26,847 bases of DNA from CAILAD01 sp964397085 (GTDB lineage: Bacteria; Patescibacteriota; Saccharimonadia; CAILAD01; BJGX01), in assembly GCA_964397085.1 (NCBI GenBank), contig CAYNHH010000009.1, positions 1 to 26,847 of the forward strand, written 5' to 3'. The notes under the pieces were generated by a model. The model was not told where the DNA came from, searched no databases, and worked only from the letters and a program-made list of their open reading frames with translations. Made by a program: the position numbers and the translations under genes. The number at the start of each line of letters is the position of its first letter. Position 1 is the stretch's first letter. Shown in pieces: positions 1 through 6,775 of the stretch.

Positions 1-677
1 CTCGTGAGCTTGTTGAAGCTGGAAAACTATATACCCTAAAAGAAGCCATAGAGCTATTGCCTAAGCTTTCTAAGACCAACTTTGATGCCACCGCTGAAGT
101 ACATGTGAGTCTTGATATTGACCCTAAGCAATCAGATCAAAACCTCCGCACTAGTGCACCATTACCAGCTGGTAGCGGTAAGAGCGTAAAAGTTGCTGTA
201 ATTACTAGCGACAAAGAGGCAGCTGCAGCCAAAAAAGCTGGCGCTGACAACTCAGATGCTGAGCAAATACTCTCAGATATTGGCAAAGGTAAACTCGACT
301 TTGATGTGTTGATTGCTAGCCCAGACAAAATGAGCGATCTTGGTCGTCATGCTAAAGTACTAGGGCCAAAAGGTCTTATGCCATCACCTAAGAGTGGTAC
401 GGTTACTAATAATCCTGCTGCAATGGTAGAAGAGATCAAAAAAGGCCGTGCCGAGATCAAGAACGATGCTCAAGGTATAGTACACTCTGCTTTTGGTAAG
501 CTCAGCTTCAAGCCTGCAGATCTAGAAGCCAACTTACGCTCAATACTCAATGCAGTGAAGGCCAATAAGCCTGCTGGTGTAAAGGGCGTATATGTCAAAA
601 CTATCTATATTACTTCAAGTATGAGCCCAAGCATTAAGCTTGATGCTACTGAAGTATTCAAATCTTCAAAAGAGTAA
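1..677 (+). CDS. rplA: 50S ribosomal protein L1 (5' truncated by window edge)
   Basis: L1 binds 23S rRNA at the mobile L1 stalk, assists release of E-site tRNA, and often represses its own mRNA. The reading frame is open from base 3 (first codon CGT), and residues KLYTLKEAIELLPKLSK lead into the body, so the TTG at 57 is an internal Leu codon and the true start lies upstream of the window. L1 hallmarks visible are the DPKQSDQNLR stretch, the central KVLGPKGLMPSPKSGTV motif and the C-terminal VKTIYITSSMSPSIKLD region. Length matches the usual ~230 aa minus a short N-terminus. rplK would be expected just upstream. The gene ends in front of a short palindromic repeat and a strong terminator, so it is not co-transcribed with what follows, although in most bacteria rplJ-rplL comes next. 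Identification is secure. Confidence 0.97.
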   Translation, partial: RELVEAGKLYTLKEAIELLPKLSKTNFDATAEVHVSLDIDPKQSDQNLRTSAPLPAGSGKSVKVAVITSDKEAAAAKKAGADNSDAEQILSDIGKGKLDFDVLIASPDKMSDLGRHAKVLGPKGLMPSPKSGTVTNNPAAMVEEIKKGRAEIKNDAQGIVHSAFGKLSFKPADLEANLRSILNAVKANKPAGVKGVYVKTIYITSSMSPSIKLDATEVFKSSKE

Positions 678-690
678 CACTCACAGCGAC

Positions 691-717
691 GTCATTCTGA
701 ACTTGTTTCAGGATCTC
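691..717. repeat. Dispersed short palindromic repeat, copy 1
   Basis: A 27-nt unit with the core CTGAACTTGTTTCAGGATCT occurs here and again at 6901-6927, with one difference (T/C at the sixth base). The core is an imperfect palindrome (TTCTGAA...TTCAGGA arms around CTTGT). Both copies lie just downstream of ribosomal protein genes and directly in front of a terminator hairpin. Nothing in it is coding. It resembles REP-type intergenic repeats; I do not assign it to a named family. Confidence 0.75.
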
Positions 718-723
718 GCTTTT

Positions 724-757
724 GCAAAAAGCCAGCATAAAGTTGCTGGCTTTTTGC
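724..757 (+). terminator. Rho-independent terminator after rplA
   Basis: Perfect 14-bp arms GCAAAAAGCCAGCA / TGCTGGCTTTTTGC enclose a six-base loop. On either strand the stem ends in a T-run, so it can act bidirectionally. It separates rplA from the nucleotide-metabolism cassette. Confidence 0.9.
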
Positions 758-828
758 TTATGTTTGGAGAAAGCGCAGTACTACTGATAAGCTAAAAGCA
801 TTCGCACCTTCTACAGAAAGAGGCTGAA

Positions 829-1650
829 ATGCAAATCTCAAACCCCAACACCTACCTTGAGTTGATTGTAAATTTGAAGAGGGAAATGGAAGATCCAGAC
901 TTTTCCATGCAACAAATTCAAGAACTTCTGACAGAGATACACCCATTTACAGGTGTGGTTGGTGATGCTGAGTTAATCGCTGGCATAAAATCGGGAATTT
1001 TCATGATTGATCCCTTTGATGCGGAGTTTGTAGGGTCAAGTAGCTATGATGTTCGACTTGGAGGAAATTTTTGGGTTGGTGAAAAGCTCGAGCATCAAAA
1101 TGACTTTTCGCCCTTTGAAGAAAGAGCTGTACGAGAGTACTACCGAGGGCCATATAAGGCAATCACTCATCGTGAGTGGCAAGATCGGTACGGGAGACGA
1201 TTTGCTGGAATTGGCGACGAAGAATACATTATTGTTCTGAGGCCAGGGGAATGTATTCTGGCGCATACCATTGAGTTTATTGGTGCTGCATATGGTGCAA
1301 CTACCATGATGAAAGCAAAGTCTAGTCTTGGCCGAATCAACATCTCTGCATGTGATGACGCGGGCTGGGGCGATGTGGGCTATGTCAATCGTTGGACAAT
1401 GGAAATTCGTAACAAGAACCGCGAAGTATCGGTGCCACTAGTGGTTGGAATGCCCATTGCTCAGATGGTGTATTTCTGGGTTGCCGGTAGTACCATTAGC
1501 TATAGCAATACCGGACATTACCAGCAAGGCCTTGACCTGTCTGTTCTGCGTGCAAATTGGTCAGCTGATTCAATGTTGCCGCAGTTCTTCAGTGATAAGA
1601 ATCGCAGAATTCGTCAGAAACTCTTGTCGACGCCTGAGTTGATGTTTTGA
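829..1650 (+). CDS. dcd: dCTP deaminase / dUTPase superfamily protein
   Basis: A 273-aa cytoplasmic protein of the dCTP deaminase/trimeric dUTPase fold, which deaminates dCTP (and in some members also hydrolyses dUTP) to feed dUMP into dTMP synthesis. Visible motifs in order: SSYDVRLG (about residues 69-76), LRPGECILAHTIEFI, the KAKSSLGRI loop equivalent to dUTPase motif RSSLxR, TMEIRN carrying the Glu that aligns with the catalytic Glu of Dcd, and VVGMPIAQMVYF. It is about 80 residues longer than the usual ~190 aa: about 42 residues precede the canonical start (near VVGDAELIAGI), and an insert follows the DVRLG strand. The ATG at 829 has AGAAAGAGG a few bases upstream. It has its own strong terminator and precedes tmk and a ThyX-like gene, which supports a dUMP-supplying role. 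Whether it is a deaminase, a bifunctional DCD-DUT or a dUTPase cannot be decided from motifs alone. Confidence 0.8.
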   Translation: MQISNPNTYLELIVNLKREMEDPDFSMQQIQELLTEIHPFTGVVGDAELIAGIKSGIFMIDPFDAEFVGSSSYDVRLGGNFWVGEKLEHQNDFSPFEERAVREYYRGPYKAITHREWQDRYGRRFAGIGDEEYIIVLRPGECILAHTIEFIGAAYGATTMMKAKSSLGRINISACDDAGWGDVGYVNRWTMEIRNKNREVSVPLVVGMPIAQMVYFWVAGSTISYSNTGHYQQGLDLSVLRANWSADSMLPQFFSDKNRRIRQKLLSTPELMF

Positions 1651-1656
1651 TGAGTT

Positions 1657-1685
1657 AGTCATGGGGTCAAACCCATGACTTTTTT
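1657..1685 (+). terminator. Rho-independent terminator after dcd-like gene
   Basis: Perfect 9-bp stem AGTCATGGG / CCCATGACT with a six-base loop, followed by five T. It begins 7 nt after the stop codon. Confidence 0.92.
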
Positions 1686-1698
1686 ATTATACTTATGG

Positions 1699-1728
1699 TT
1701 GCTGAAAAAAATGCTCTCATGCTATCCT
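1699..1728 (+). promoter_or_regulatory. Candidate promoter for tmk-thyX
   Basis: TTGCTG (1699-1704) and TATCCT (1723-1728) are separated by 18 nt, just after the dcd terminator and about 40 nt before the tmk start. The -10 is a weak match; a second AT-rich hexamer TATACA follows at 1728-1733. Confidence 0.5.
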
Positions 1729-1770
1729 ATACAGGACCAATTGGAGTACCTATACAAAGGAGGCAATAAA

Positions 1771-2406
1771 GTGTCTCAAGGTAAATATATTGTTATCGAA
1801 GGTGATGAAGGATCAGGCAAGGGCACTCAGGTCGAGCAGCTCGAGCGCCACCTTGCTCATGCGGGAATCCACTGTGAGCTGGTTCGTGAACCAGGCGGTG
1901 ATCCTGTTGCCGAACAGCTTCGGGAAATTCTGAAGTTCTCAGAGTATGAAATTGTGCCATTGGCCGAAGTTTTTGGCTTTTTGATGGCACGGGTTCAAGT
2001 ACTAGAGTTGGTGGTAAAGCCACTGCTCGCAGAAGGAACTTGGGTATTGAGTGATCGTAGTACGCTTAGTACGATCGTCTACCAAGGCGTGATGCGAGGG
2101 TTGATCGAGCAAAACAGTGAAGGCTTCTTGGCAGCATGCCAACTCGCCCAGCTGGTGGAGCCTGATCTGACTGTGGTGCTCGATATTCCGCTTGAAACTT
2201 CGGCTGCGCGCATTGCCAGCCGGGGTGAAGAGACCGATCGTTTCGAGTCCGCCGGCGATGAGAGTCGCCGGAAGATCAACGACGGTTACCGTGACTGGAC
2301 CGATGGCGTGAAATATCGTCTCGTTCCCGGGACTGGTAAGCCGGCATTTGTACACAACCTCATTTGGGCTCAAGTCGAGCCCCTACTGAAACAAGGAGGG
2401 GCATGA
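1771..2406 (+). CDS. tmk: Thymidylate kinase
   Basis: Phosphorylates dTMP to dTDP with ATP in the cytoplasm. The GTG at 1771 is chosen because AAAGGAGG sits 7 nt upstream and the family's N-terminus (GKYIVIEGDEGSGKGTQ) starts right there; the longer open frame upstream runs through promoter sequence. This gives 211 aa, normal for Tmk. Visible motifs: P-loop GDEGSGKGTQ, REPGGDPVAEQLR, the DR motif in VLSDRSTLSTIVYQG, and the Arg-rich LID segment ASRGEETDRFE. The GKGTQ ending of the P-loop is more usual in adenylate kinases, but REPGG and the DR/YQG region point to Tmk. Its stop overlaps the next start (ATGA), so translation is likely coupled to the ThyX-like gene. G+C is clearly higher than in flanking genes. 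Confidence 0.9.
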   Translation: MSQGKYIVIEGDEGSGKGTQVEQLERHLAHAGIHCELVREPGGDPVAEQLREILKFSEYEIVPLAEVFGFLMARVQVLELVVKPLLAEGTWVLSDRSTLSTIVYQGVMRGLIEQNSEGFLAACQLAQLVEPDLTVVLDIPLETSAARIASRGEETDRFESAGDESRRKINDGYRDWTDGVKYRLVPGTGKPAFVHNLIWAQVEPLLKQGGA

Positions 2407-4220
2407 TGCCCATTGAAGCGGCCATGAGGCCAACCTACGTCGTAGAGGAATTTACTGAAGCTGAGAGAGCAATTCTCAGTCGGTACTTCAGTAATCTCCA
2501 TCGACCCGTGTTCTGTCTGATCAACTTGCCAGAGCTGGTGAAGGGCGCTCTGTATGCGCGCTATTCTCGCACTGCCAAGAGTACTCGTCGACTGTTCCTG
2601 GACGAGTTCGTCAACCGCGAAGAGATCGCGGTGCCGGCCATTCAGGAATACCGCCAGTATCTCGGCTTGGGTACGCTCAGCGATGAGCAGTCAACAGAGC
2701 TGTGGAAGAAACAACCAAGCACGGCATACGAAGCTGTTGCCTGGAGAATGGAAGGCGAAACAACCGATCCAATCTTCTCGATGCAGCATGCCGAAGGGCT
2801 GTACCGGCGGGTCTTCGACGAGTACGGTGACGATTCGGTGAGCCAGCTTGGCGGAATCCATGTCGTTTTCGAACAGGCCAGCAACATCGTTATCAACCTC
2901 ATAGAGTGGGGTCGTCTGGCAGCGTACCTCGAGCAGTCGACGCGCTATATCGACTTCTCTTTGCCACTGCCTGACGGGCGCTTTCGCTACTACCTCGATC
3001 CCGAGATCATGGAGGGTCCTCATGCCGAGGATTACGCCGTGAGGATGGACGAGTTGTTTGGTCTGTACCAGCAGATGCTGGTGCACGCCATCGACTACTT
3101 TGCGCGGCTCAACCCGCGCGAGAATTTCGATGGTGACGATCGGGCTTACCGCACTACTATTCAGGCCAAGGCTTTCGACACTATTCGGCCGATGTTGCCG
3201 GCGGGGATCGTCAGCAACGTTGGGTTCTTCGGTTCGGCACAGGCGGCGGCAAACATGTTGCGCCGTTTGCTCAGCTCCGAACTACCAGAAGCCCGCGTTT
3301 TGGGGCGGATGGCACTTGAGGAGCTGCGACACCCCGATGCTGCACCGGCGTTCTTCAACCAGATTGATGACCCCGAGAAGGGTCTGAATTGGTTGAGGTA
3401 CTTCGAAGACACGCGTCACAGCGTGACTACGAAGGTAGCCGAATTCGAAGATCAGGCTTTCGTTTACGAAACAGGGCTTGGCGTTGCTGTTCCGGCGCCG
3501 AACATCGCCAAGTTGGCCTGGAGTGATCCAGACAACCAGCTGAAGGTGGCTGCGGCCATCATCTACGAGCAGTCAAACCAGAACCGCATGATGGCCGATT
3601 GCATTGTCATGGCTCGTGCGCTCAGCGATGAGCAGCGAGCAGAGCTGATCCGTACTTATTGTGGGAAGCGTGGTGAACTCGGGTCTGAGAGCGGCAATCG
3701 CCGCTGGAAGCCCGGGCGTGCCTTCGAGCGTGCCACCTACTGCTTTGACTTTCTGATTGACTTTGGGATCATGCGTGACTGGAAACGGCACCGCATGCTT
3801 TCCATCGATTGGGGTCGAGTCGAACCAGGTCTGGGGTGGACGGTATCTCCGTTCATTGAGGACATGGAGCAGATGGAGCTCTACGAAGAGGCCATGCGCC
3901 GCAGCTCTGAGCTCTACGTCTTGCTGTTGCCCGACCACCCACAGGCGGCGCAGTATGCCACCTGCTTGGGTTATCGGATGCGAATGACCATGGAGATCAA
4001 CGCGCGAGCGTTGCTGTTTATGCTGGAGCTGCGAACCAGCCAGCAGGGGCATCCCAGCTACCGCAAGGTCGGCCAGGATATGCACCGATTGGTGTGCGAG
4101 GTAGACCCAGTACTCGGCGAGGCGATGAGCTATGTCGACTACAACGAGTACAACCTCGAGAGGGCGGGTGCTGAGAAGCGCCTTTCCGAAAAACGTATGA
4201 GACGTGGCGATAGTAGTTAG
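2403..4220 (+). CDS. Tandem (double-length) ThyX-like flavin-dependent thymidylate synthase
   Basis: A 605-aa protein made of two ThyX-like halves; single ThyX proteins are ~220-270 aa. ThyX methylates dUMP to dTMP using methylene-tetrahydrofolate, NADPH and FAD as a homotetramer with active sites between subunits. Half 1 (about 130-320) has EWGRLAAYLEQSTRY at 168-182, which lines up without gaps with the RHRxxSxNExSxRY signature but keeps only the third Arg and ExSxRY. Half 2 (about 435-570) has RHRMLS at 462-467 but lacks the SxRY part; its end, INARALLFMLELRTSQQ, matches the ThyX C-terminal region with the dUMP-binding Arg. The start ATG at 2403 follows AAGGAGG and overlaps the tmk stop. 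G+C is far above the neighbours (37/60 at 3181-3240 against 23/60 at 4681-4740 in glyA). The fold is well supported; catalytic competence is inferred from context. Confidence 0.8.
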   Translation: MMPIEAAMRPTYVVEEFTEAERAILSRYFSNLHRPVFCLINLPELVKGALYARYSRTAKSTRRLFLDEFVNREEIAVPAIQEYRQYLGLGTLSDEQSTELWKKQPSTAYEAVAWRMEGETTDPIFSMQHAEGLYRRVFDEYGDDSVSQLGGIHVVFEQASNIVINLIEWGRLAAYLEQSTRYIDFSLPLPDGRFRYYLDPEIMEGPHAEDYAVRMDELFGLYQQMLVHAIDYFARLNPRENFDGDDRAYRTTIQAKAFDTIRPMLPAGIVSNVGFFGSAQAAANMLRRLLSSELPEARVLGRMALEELRHPDAAPAFFNQIDDPEKGLNWLRYFEDTRHSVTTKVAEFEDQAFVYETGLGVAVPAPNIAKLAWSDPDNQLKVAAAIIYEQSNQNRMMADCIVMARALSDEQRAELIRTYCGKRGELGSESGNRRWKPGRAFERATYCFDFLIDFGIMRDWKRHRMLSIDWGRVEPGLGWTVSPFIEDMEQMELYEEAMRRSSELYVLLLPDHPQAAQYATCLGYRMRMTMEINARALLFMLELRTSQQGHPSYRKVGQDMHRLVCEVDPVLGEAMSYVDYNEYNLERAGAEKRLSEKRMRRGDSS

Positions 4221-4227
4221 TAGTACG

Positions 4228-4255
4228 CCCTAGAGCTTTGGCTCTAGGGTTTTTT
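4228..4255 (+). terminator. Rho-independent terminator after thyX-like gene
   Basis: Perfect 8-bp stem CCCTAGAG / CTCTAGGG with loop CTTTGG, followed by six T. It closes the G+C-rich cassette. Confidence 0.93.
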
Positions 4256-4261
4256 AATATC

Positions 4262-4270
4262 TGATATAAT
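4262..4270 (+). promoter_or_regulatory. Extended -10 promoter of glyA, apparently leaderless
   Basis: TGATATAAT is a perfect extended -10 element. The glyA ATG lies only 6 nt after it (4277), so transcription should begin at or within a base of the start codon. The -35 position falls inside the preceding terminator and no -35 consensus is visible. Confidence 0.75.
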
Positions 4271-4276
4271 ACTACT

Positions 4277-5524
4277 ATGAACAAATTATTCGAGCTCACC
4301 ACTAAAGAAATTGACAGACAAAAAAACACCCTCAATCTTATTGCTAGTGAAAACTATCCTAGCCCAAAGACACTAGAACTACTTGGGTCTGCTTGGAACG
4401 ACAAATATGCCGAAGGGTATCCTGGCAAACGATATTATGCCGGTAATAGTATTGCAGATGAGCTTGAGGTATTTGTACAAGATCAAGCTCTCAAAGCATT
4501 CAGTGCTTCAGAAGAATATGGGGTAAATGTACAGGTTTTATCAGGCAGCTCAGCCAATGCCATGGTGTATCTAACAGTATTAGAGCCAGGAGATACTGTA
4601 TTAAGCTTAGATCTCAACAGCGGTGGCCATTTGAGTCATCTCCATGCTACCAGTAGTTACCTCAAATTTTTCAAGTATGCCAATTATAGCTTACAAAGCA
4701 AAAAACACGGCCACGGCATAGATGTGTCAGATTTTGAGAAACAACTCAAAGAACATAAGCCACGATTGGTAGTGATTGGGTTTTCATCTTACCCACGCCA
4801 GTATGAGTTTGCCAAGCTTTGTGAGCTGGCACACGGGGCAGGTGCATTGGTGCTTGCAGACATCTCGCATATTGCCGGCTTGGTTGCAGTAGGTCAACAC
4901 GATAGTCCATTCAAATCAGGTGCGCAAGGAGCAGACTTTGTTACTACCACCACTCACAAAACATTACGTGGGCCACGCTCGGCACTGGTATTTGCGAAAA
5001 GCGAGTATATGTCTGCGCTTAACAAGACAGTATTTCCTGGTACAAGCGGCGGCCCGCATCTCAATCAGATCGCTGCAGTTGGCCAAGCCTTACTTGAGGT
5101 GACTGGCGAAGATATGTATCCAGACAAACAGACTTTCTCAAACTATATTGAGGCGGTTATCAAAAATACTAAGAGTCTTGAGACTGGGCTAATAGAGGCC
5201 GGTGTTGAAATGGTAATGCCCACTCAAAACCATCTTTGTTTGGTAAAGCTCCCTGACGGTGTTGATAGTCTTGAGTTGCAAGACAACTTGGAAAAACTTG
5301 GTATTATCACCAATCGTAATGCAGTGCCAAATGATGAGAAGTCACCATGGCGGCCTAGTGGCTTGCGCCTTGGCACATCAGCACTCACAAGTAGGGGGTT
5401 GCAGCCAGAACAAGCTCGAGAGCTTGGTATAGCTATCGGTTCAGTCATAACCGATTCTATTACTGAAAAAGCCGTACGCGACTTTGTGCAAGACACTATC
5501 AAAAGTCTTCAGTGGTACTACTAG
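4277..5524 (+). CDS. glyA: Serine hydroxymethyltransferase
   Basis: A PLP enzyme that converts serine plus tetrahydrofolate to glycine plus 5,10-methylene-tetrahydrofolate; 415 aa, standard length. Visible features: the N-terminal LIASENYPSPKTLELLGS segment, YAEGYPGKRYYAG, the DISHIAGLVAVG segment carrying the PLP-contacting Asp and His, the PLP lysine in TTTTHKTLRGPRS, and the C-terminal RLGTSALTSRG. There is no Shine-Dalgarno; the ATG sits directly at the expected transcription start of an extended -10 promoter. Base composition returns to the AT-rich local norm, unlike the three genes before it. Methylene-tetrahydrofolate is the ThyX carbon donor, so the gene fits functionally with the upstream cassette even though it has a separate promoter. 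Identification is secure. Confidence 0.97.
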   Translation: MNKLFELTTKEIDRQKNTLNLIASENYPSPKTLELLGSAWNDKYAEGYPGKRYYAGNSIADELEVFVQDQALKAFSASEEYGVNVQVLSGSSANAMVYLTVLEPGDTVLSLDLNSGGHLSHLHATSSYLKFFKYANYSLQSKKHGHGIDVSDFEKQLKEHKPRLVVIGFSSYPRQYEFAKLCELAHGAGALVLADISHIAGLVAVGQHDSPFKSGAQGADFVTTTTHKTLRGPRSALVFAKSEYMSALNKTVFPGTSGGPHLNQIAAVGQALLEVTGEDMYPDKQTFSNYIEAVIKNTKSLETGLIEAGVEMVMPTQNHLCLVKLPDGVDSLELQDNLEKLGIITNRNAVPNDEKSPWRPSGLRLGTSALTSRGLQPEQARELGIAIGSVITDSITEKAVRDFVQDTIKSLQWYY

Positions 5525-5541
5525 TATTTCTTAACTACTCC

Positions 5542-5570
5542 TTGACTACAACACTACTTTTTGCTAATAT
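5542..5570 (+). promoter_or_regulatory. Promoter of the rplJ-rplL operon
   Basis: TTGACT (5542-5547), a 17-nt spacer, then TAATAT (5565-5570) preceded by TGC, giving an extended -10. It is the best -35/-10 pair in the window and lies just before the L10 leader. Confidence 0.85.
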
Positions 5571-5582
5571 AGTGTGTGATTA

Positions 5583-5669
5583 CCAAAGACTGTAGCTGCC
5601 CAATAAGGCTTAATTGGCTACAAGAGGTGAAAAATTATTTTTCAATCTTTGGTTTTCCAAAGATTTTTT
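5583..5669 (+). promoter_or_regulatory. Ribosomal protein L10 leader RNA with attenuator
   Basis: This matches the L10 leader family: a CCAAAGACTGTAGC start, an inner stem GTAGC...CAAT / ATTG-GCTAC, and the conserved TAAGGCTTAATTG loop region, where L10(L12)4 binds to autoregulate. The 3' part is a perfect 9-bp terminator hairpin AATCTTTGG / CCAAAGATT (5644-5665) followed by T-rich sequence. The 5' CCAAAGA (5583-5589) can also pair with TCTTTGG (5646-5652), so leader closing stem and terminator exclude each other. The attenuation logic is inferred. Confidence 0.85.
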
Positions 5670-5728
5670 GTTTTTGTAATCAAATGAACATTCATATTAA
5701 CTTAAATAACAGGAGCAAATAGAAGACT

Positions 5729-6256
5729 ATGGCAAAAACCCGTGAGCAAAAAGAGCAGACGGTGACCGAGCTTACTACTGCTTTTAAGGCAAGTAAGTTG
5801 GCAGTTTTGACCGACTATAGAGGCCTAGATGTACCAGCTATATCAGAGCTTCGCTCAAATCTACGTGAAGTTGGCGTGAGCTATACTGTTGCAAAAAACA
5901 CCTTGGTGAAAATTGCCTTGGCTGCTGCAGAAAAAAACGTTGACGACACTAGTGTATTTGCTGGCCCAGTTGGTATTGCATTTGGAGCTGACGAAGTAGA
6001 AGCTGCACGTATTGTCTATGAATTTGCCAAAACCAACGATGCACTTGAAATACTTGGTGCAATTGATGAAGATGGTAAAGTTTTGACCAAAGAAGAAGTA
6101 ATGGCACTTGCCAAGCTACCTAGCCGAGAACAACTCTTAGGCCAAGTAGTAGGTACTATTGCTGCACCACTTAGTGGATTTGTACGAGTACTTAACGGTA
6201 ACGTATCTGGTCTAGTGTATGCACTAAGCGCAATTGCTGAGAAAAAGACTACATAA
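5729..6256 (+). CDS. rplJ: 50S ribosomal protein L10
   Basis: L10 forms the base of the ribosomal stalk, joining 23S rRNA to the L7/L12 dimers through its C-terminal helix. The 175-aa length is typical. Visible family regions are the N-terminal MAKTREQKEQTVTEL, the VLTDYRGLDVPAISELR strand-helix, VGVSYTVAKNTLVKIAL and the REQLLGQVVGTIAAPLSGFVRVL segment. The ATG at 5729 is preceded by an AGGAG. It is controlled by the leader and attenuator just upstream and is followed 47 nt later by rplL, its stalk partner. Identification is secure. Confidence 0.97.
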   Translation: MAKTREQKEQTVTELTTAFKASKLAVLTDYRGLDVPAISELRSNLREVGVSYTVAKNTLVKIALAAAEKNVDDTSVFAGPVGIAFGADEVEAARIVYEFAKTNDALEILGAIDEDGKVLTKEEVMALAKLPSREQLLGQVVGTIAAPLSGFVRVLNGNVSGLVYALSAIAEKKTT

Positions 6257-6303
6257 CTACAGTAGTAAATAAAAGAATAATTAAAGAATTTTAGGAGAAT
6301 ATT

Positions 6304-6765
6304 ATGGCAGAAGAAGTAACCAAACAAGAAGAAGTAAAAGAAGAAACTCCTGTGGTAGAAGCTACAGAAGAAAAAAAAGAAGTTCCAGCTAAGTTCAAGA
6401 GCCTTGTTGAAGAAATTGACAAGCTAAGCGTACTTGATCTATCAGAGCTTGTAAGTACACTAGAAGATCACTATGGTGTAAGTGCCGCTGCTCCTGCAGC
6501 TGTTGCTGTAGCTGGTGCTGCTGCTGGTGGCGAAGAAGCTGCTGAAGACGCTAAGAGCTCATACAACATTATGTTGACTGGTGCTGGCGAGAAGAAGATT
6601 GATGTTATCAAGGCTGTTCGTGAAATCTCAGGACTAGGCCTTGCAGAATCAAAAGGCGTTGTTGACGGCGTTCCTATGATGGTAAAAGAAGGCGTTCCTG
6701 CTGATGAAGCAGAAGCTGCTAAGAAGACTTTAGAAGCTGCTGGCGCAACTGTAGAACTACAATAA
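6304..6765 (+). CDS. rplL: 50S ribosomal protein L7/L12 with N-terminal extension
   Basis: L7/L12 forms the flexible stalk that recruits translational GTPases. It has the N-terminal dimerisation helices (KFKSLVEEIDKLSVLDLSEL, about residues 30-49), an Ala/Gly-rich hinge (about 60-80) and the C-terminal domain with EKKIDVIKAVREISGLGL and the GVPADEAEAAKKTLEAAGA end. The length of 153 aa exceeds the usual ~120-130 because of about 29 extra Glu/Lys-rich residues at the N-terminus. The ATG at 6304 follows TTTTAGGAG at good spacing, and no later Met lies near the canonical start, so the extension appears real. It is co-transcribed with rplJ. Confidence 0.96.
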   Translation: MAEEVTKQEEVKEETPVVEATEEKKEVPAKFKSLVEEIDKLSVLDLSELVSTLEDHYGVSAAAPAAVAVAGAAAGGEEAAEDAKSSYNIMLTGAGEKKIDVIKAVREISGLGLAESKGVVDGVPMMVKEGVPADEAEAAKKTLEAAGATVELQ

Positions 6766-6775
6766 TTCTACTCGG

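Noticed and set aside
57..59. TTG at 57 as the start of rplA
   Set aside because: The frame is open to the window edge and the residues before it match L1, so it is an internal Leu codon.
1648..1650. Recoding of TGA as Gly or Trp, as in some CPR lineages
   Set aside because: TGA ends several genes exactly where the family ends and before terminators, so it acts as a normal stop here.
2002..2373. 123-codon minus-strand frame inside tmk
   Set aside because: Shadow of tmk, with low-complexity composition and no supporting signal.
3573..4085. 170-codon open frame on the minus strand within the ThyX-like gene
   Set aside because: It is opposite a well-supported gene in G+C-rich DNA, has no ribosome binding site and no recognisable motif.
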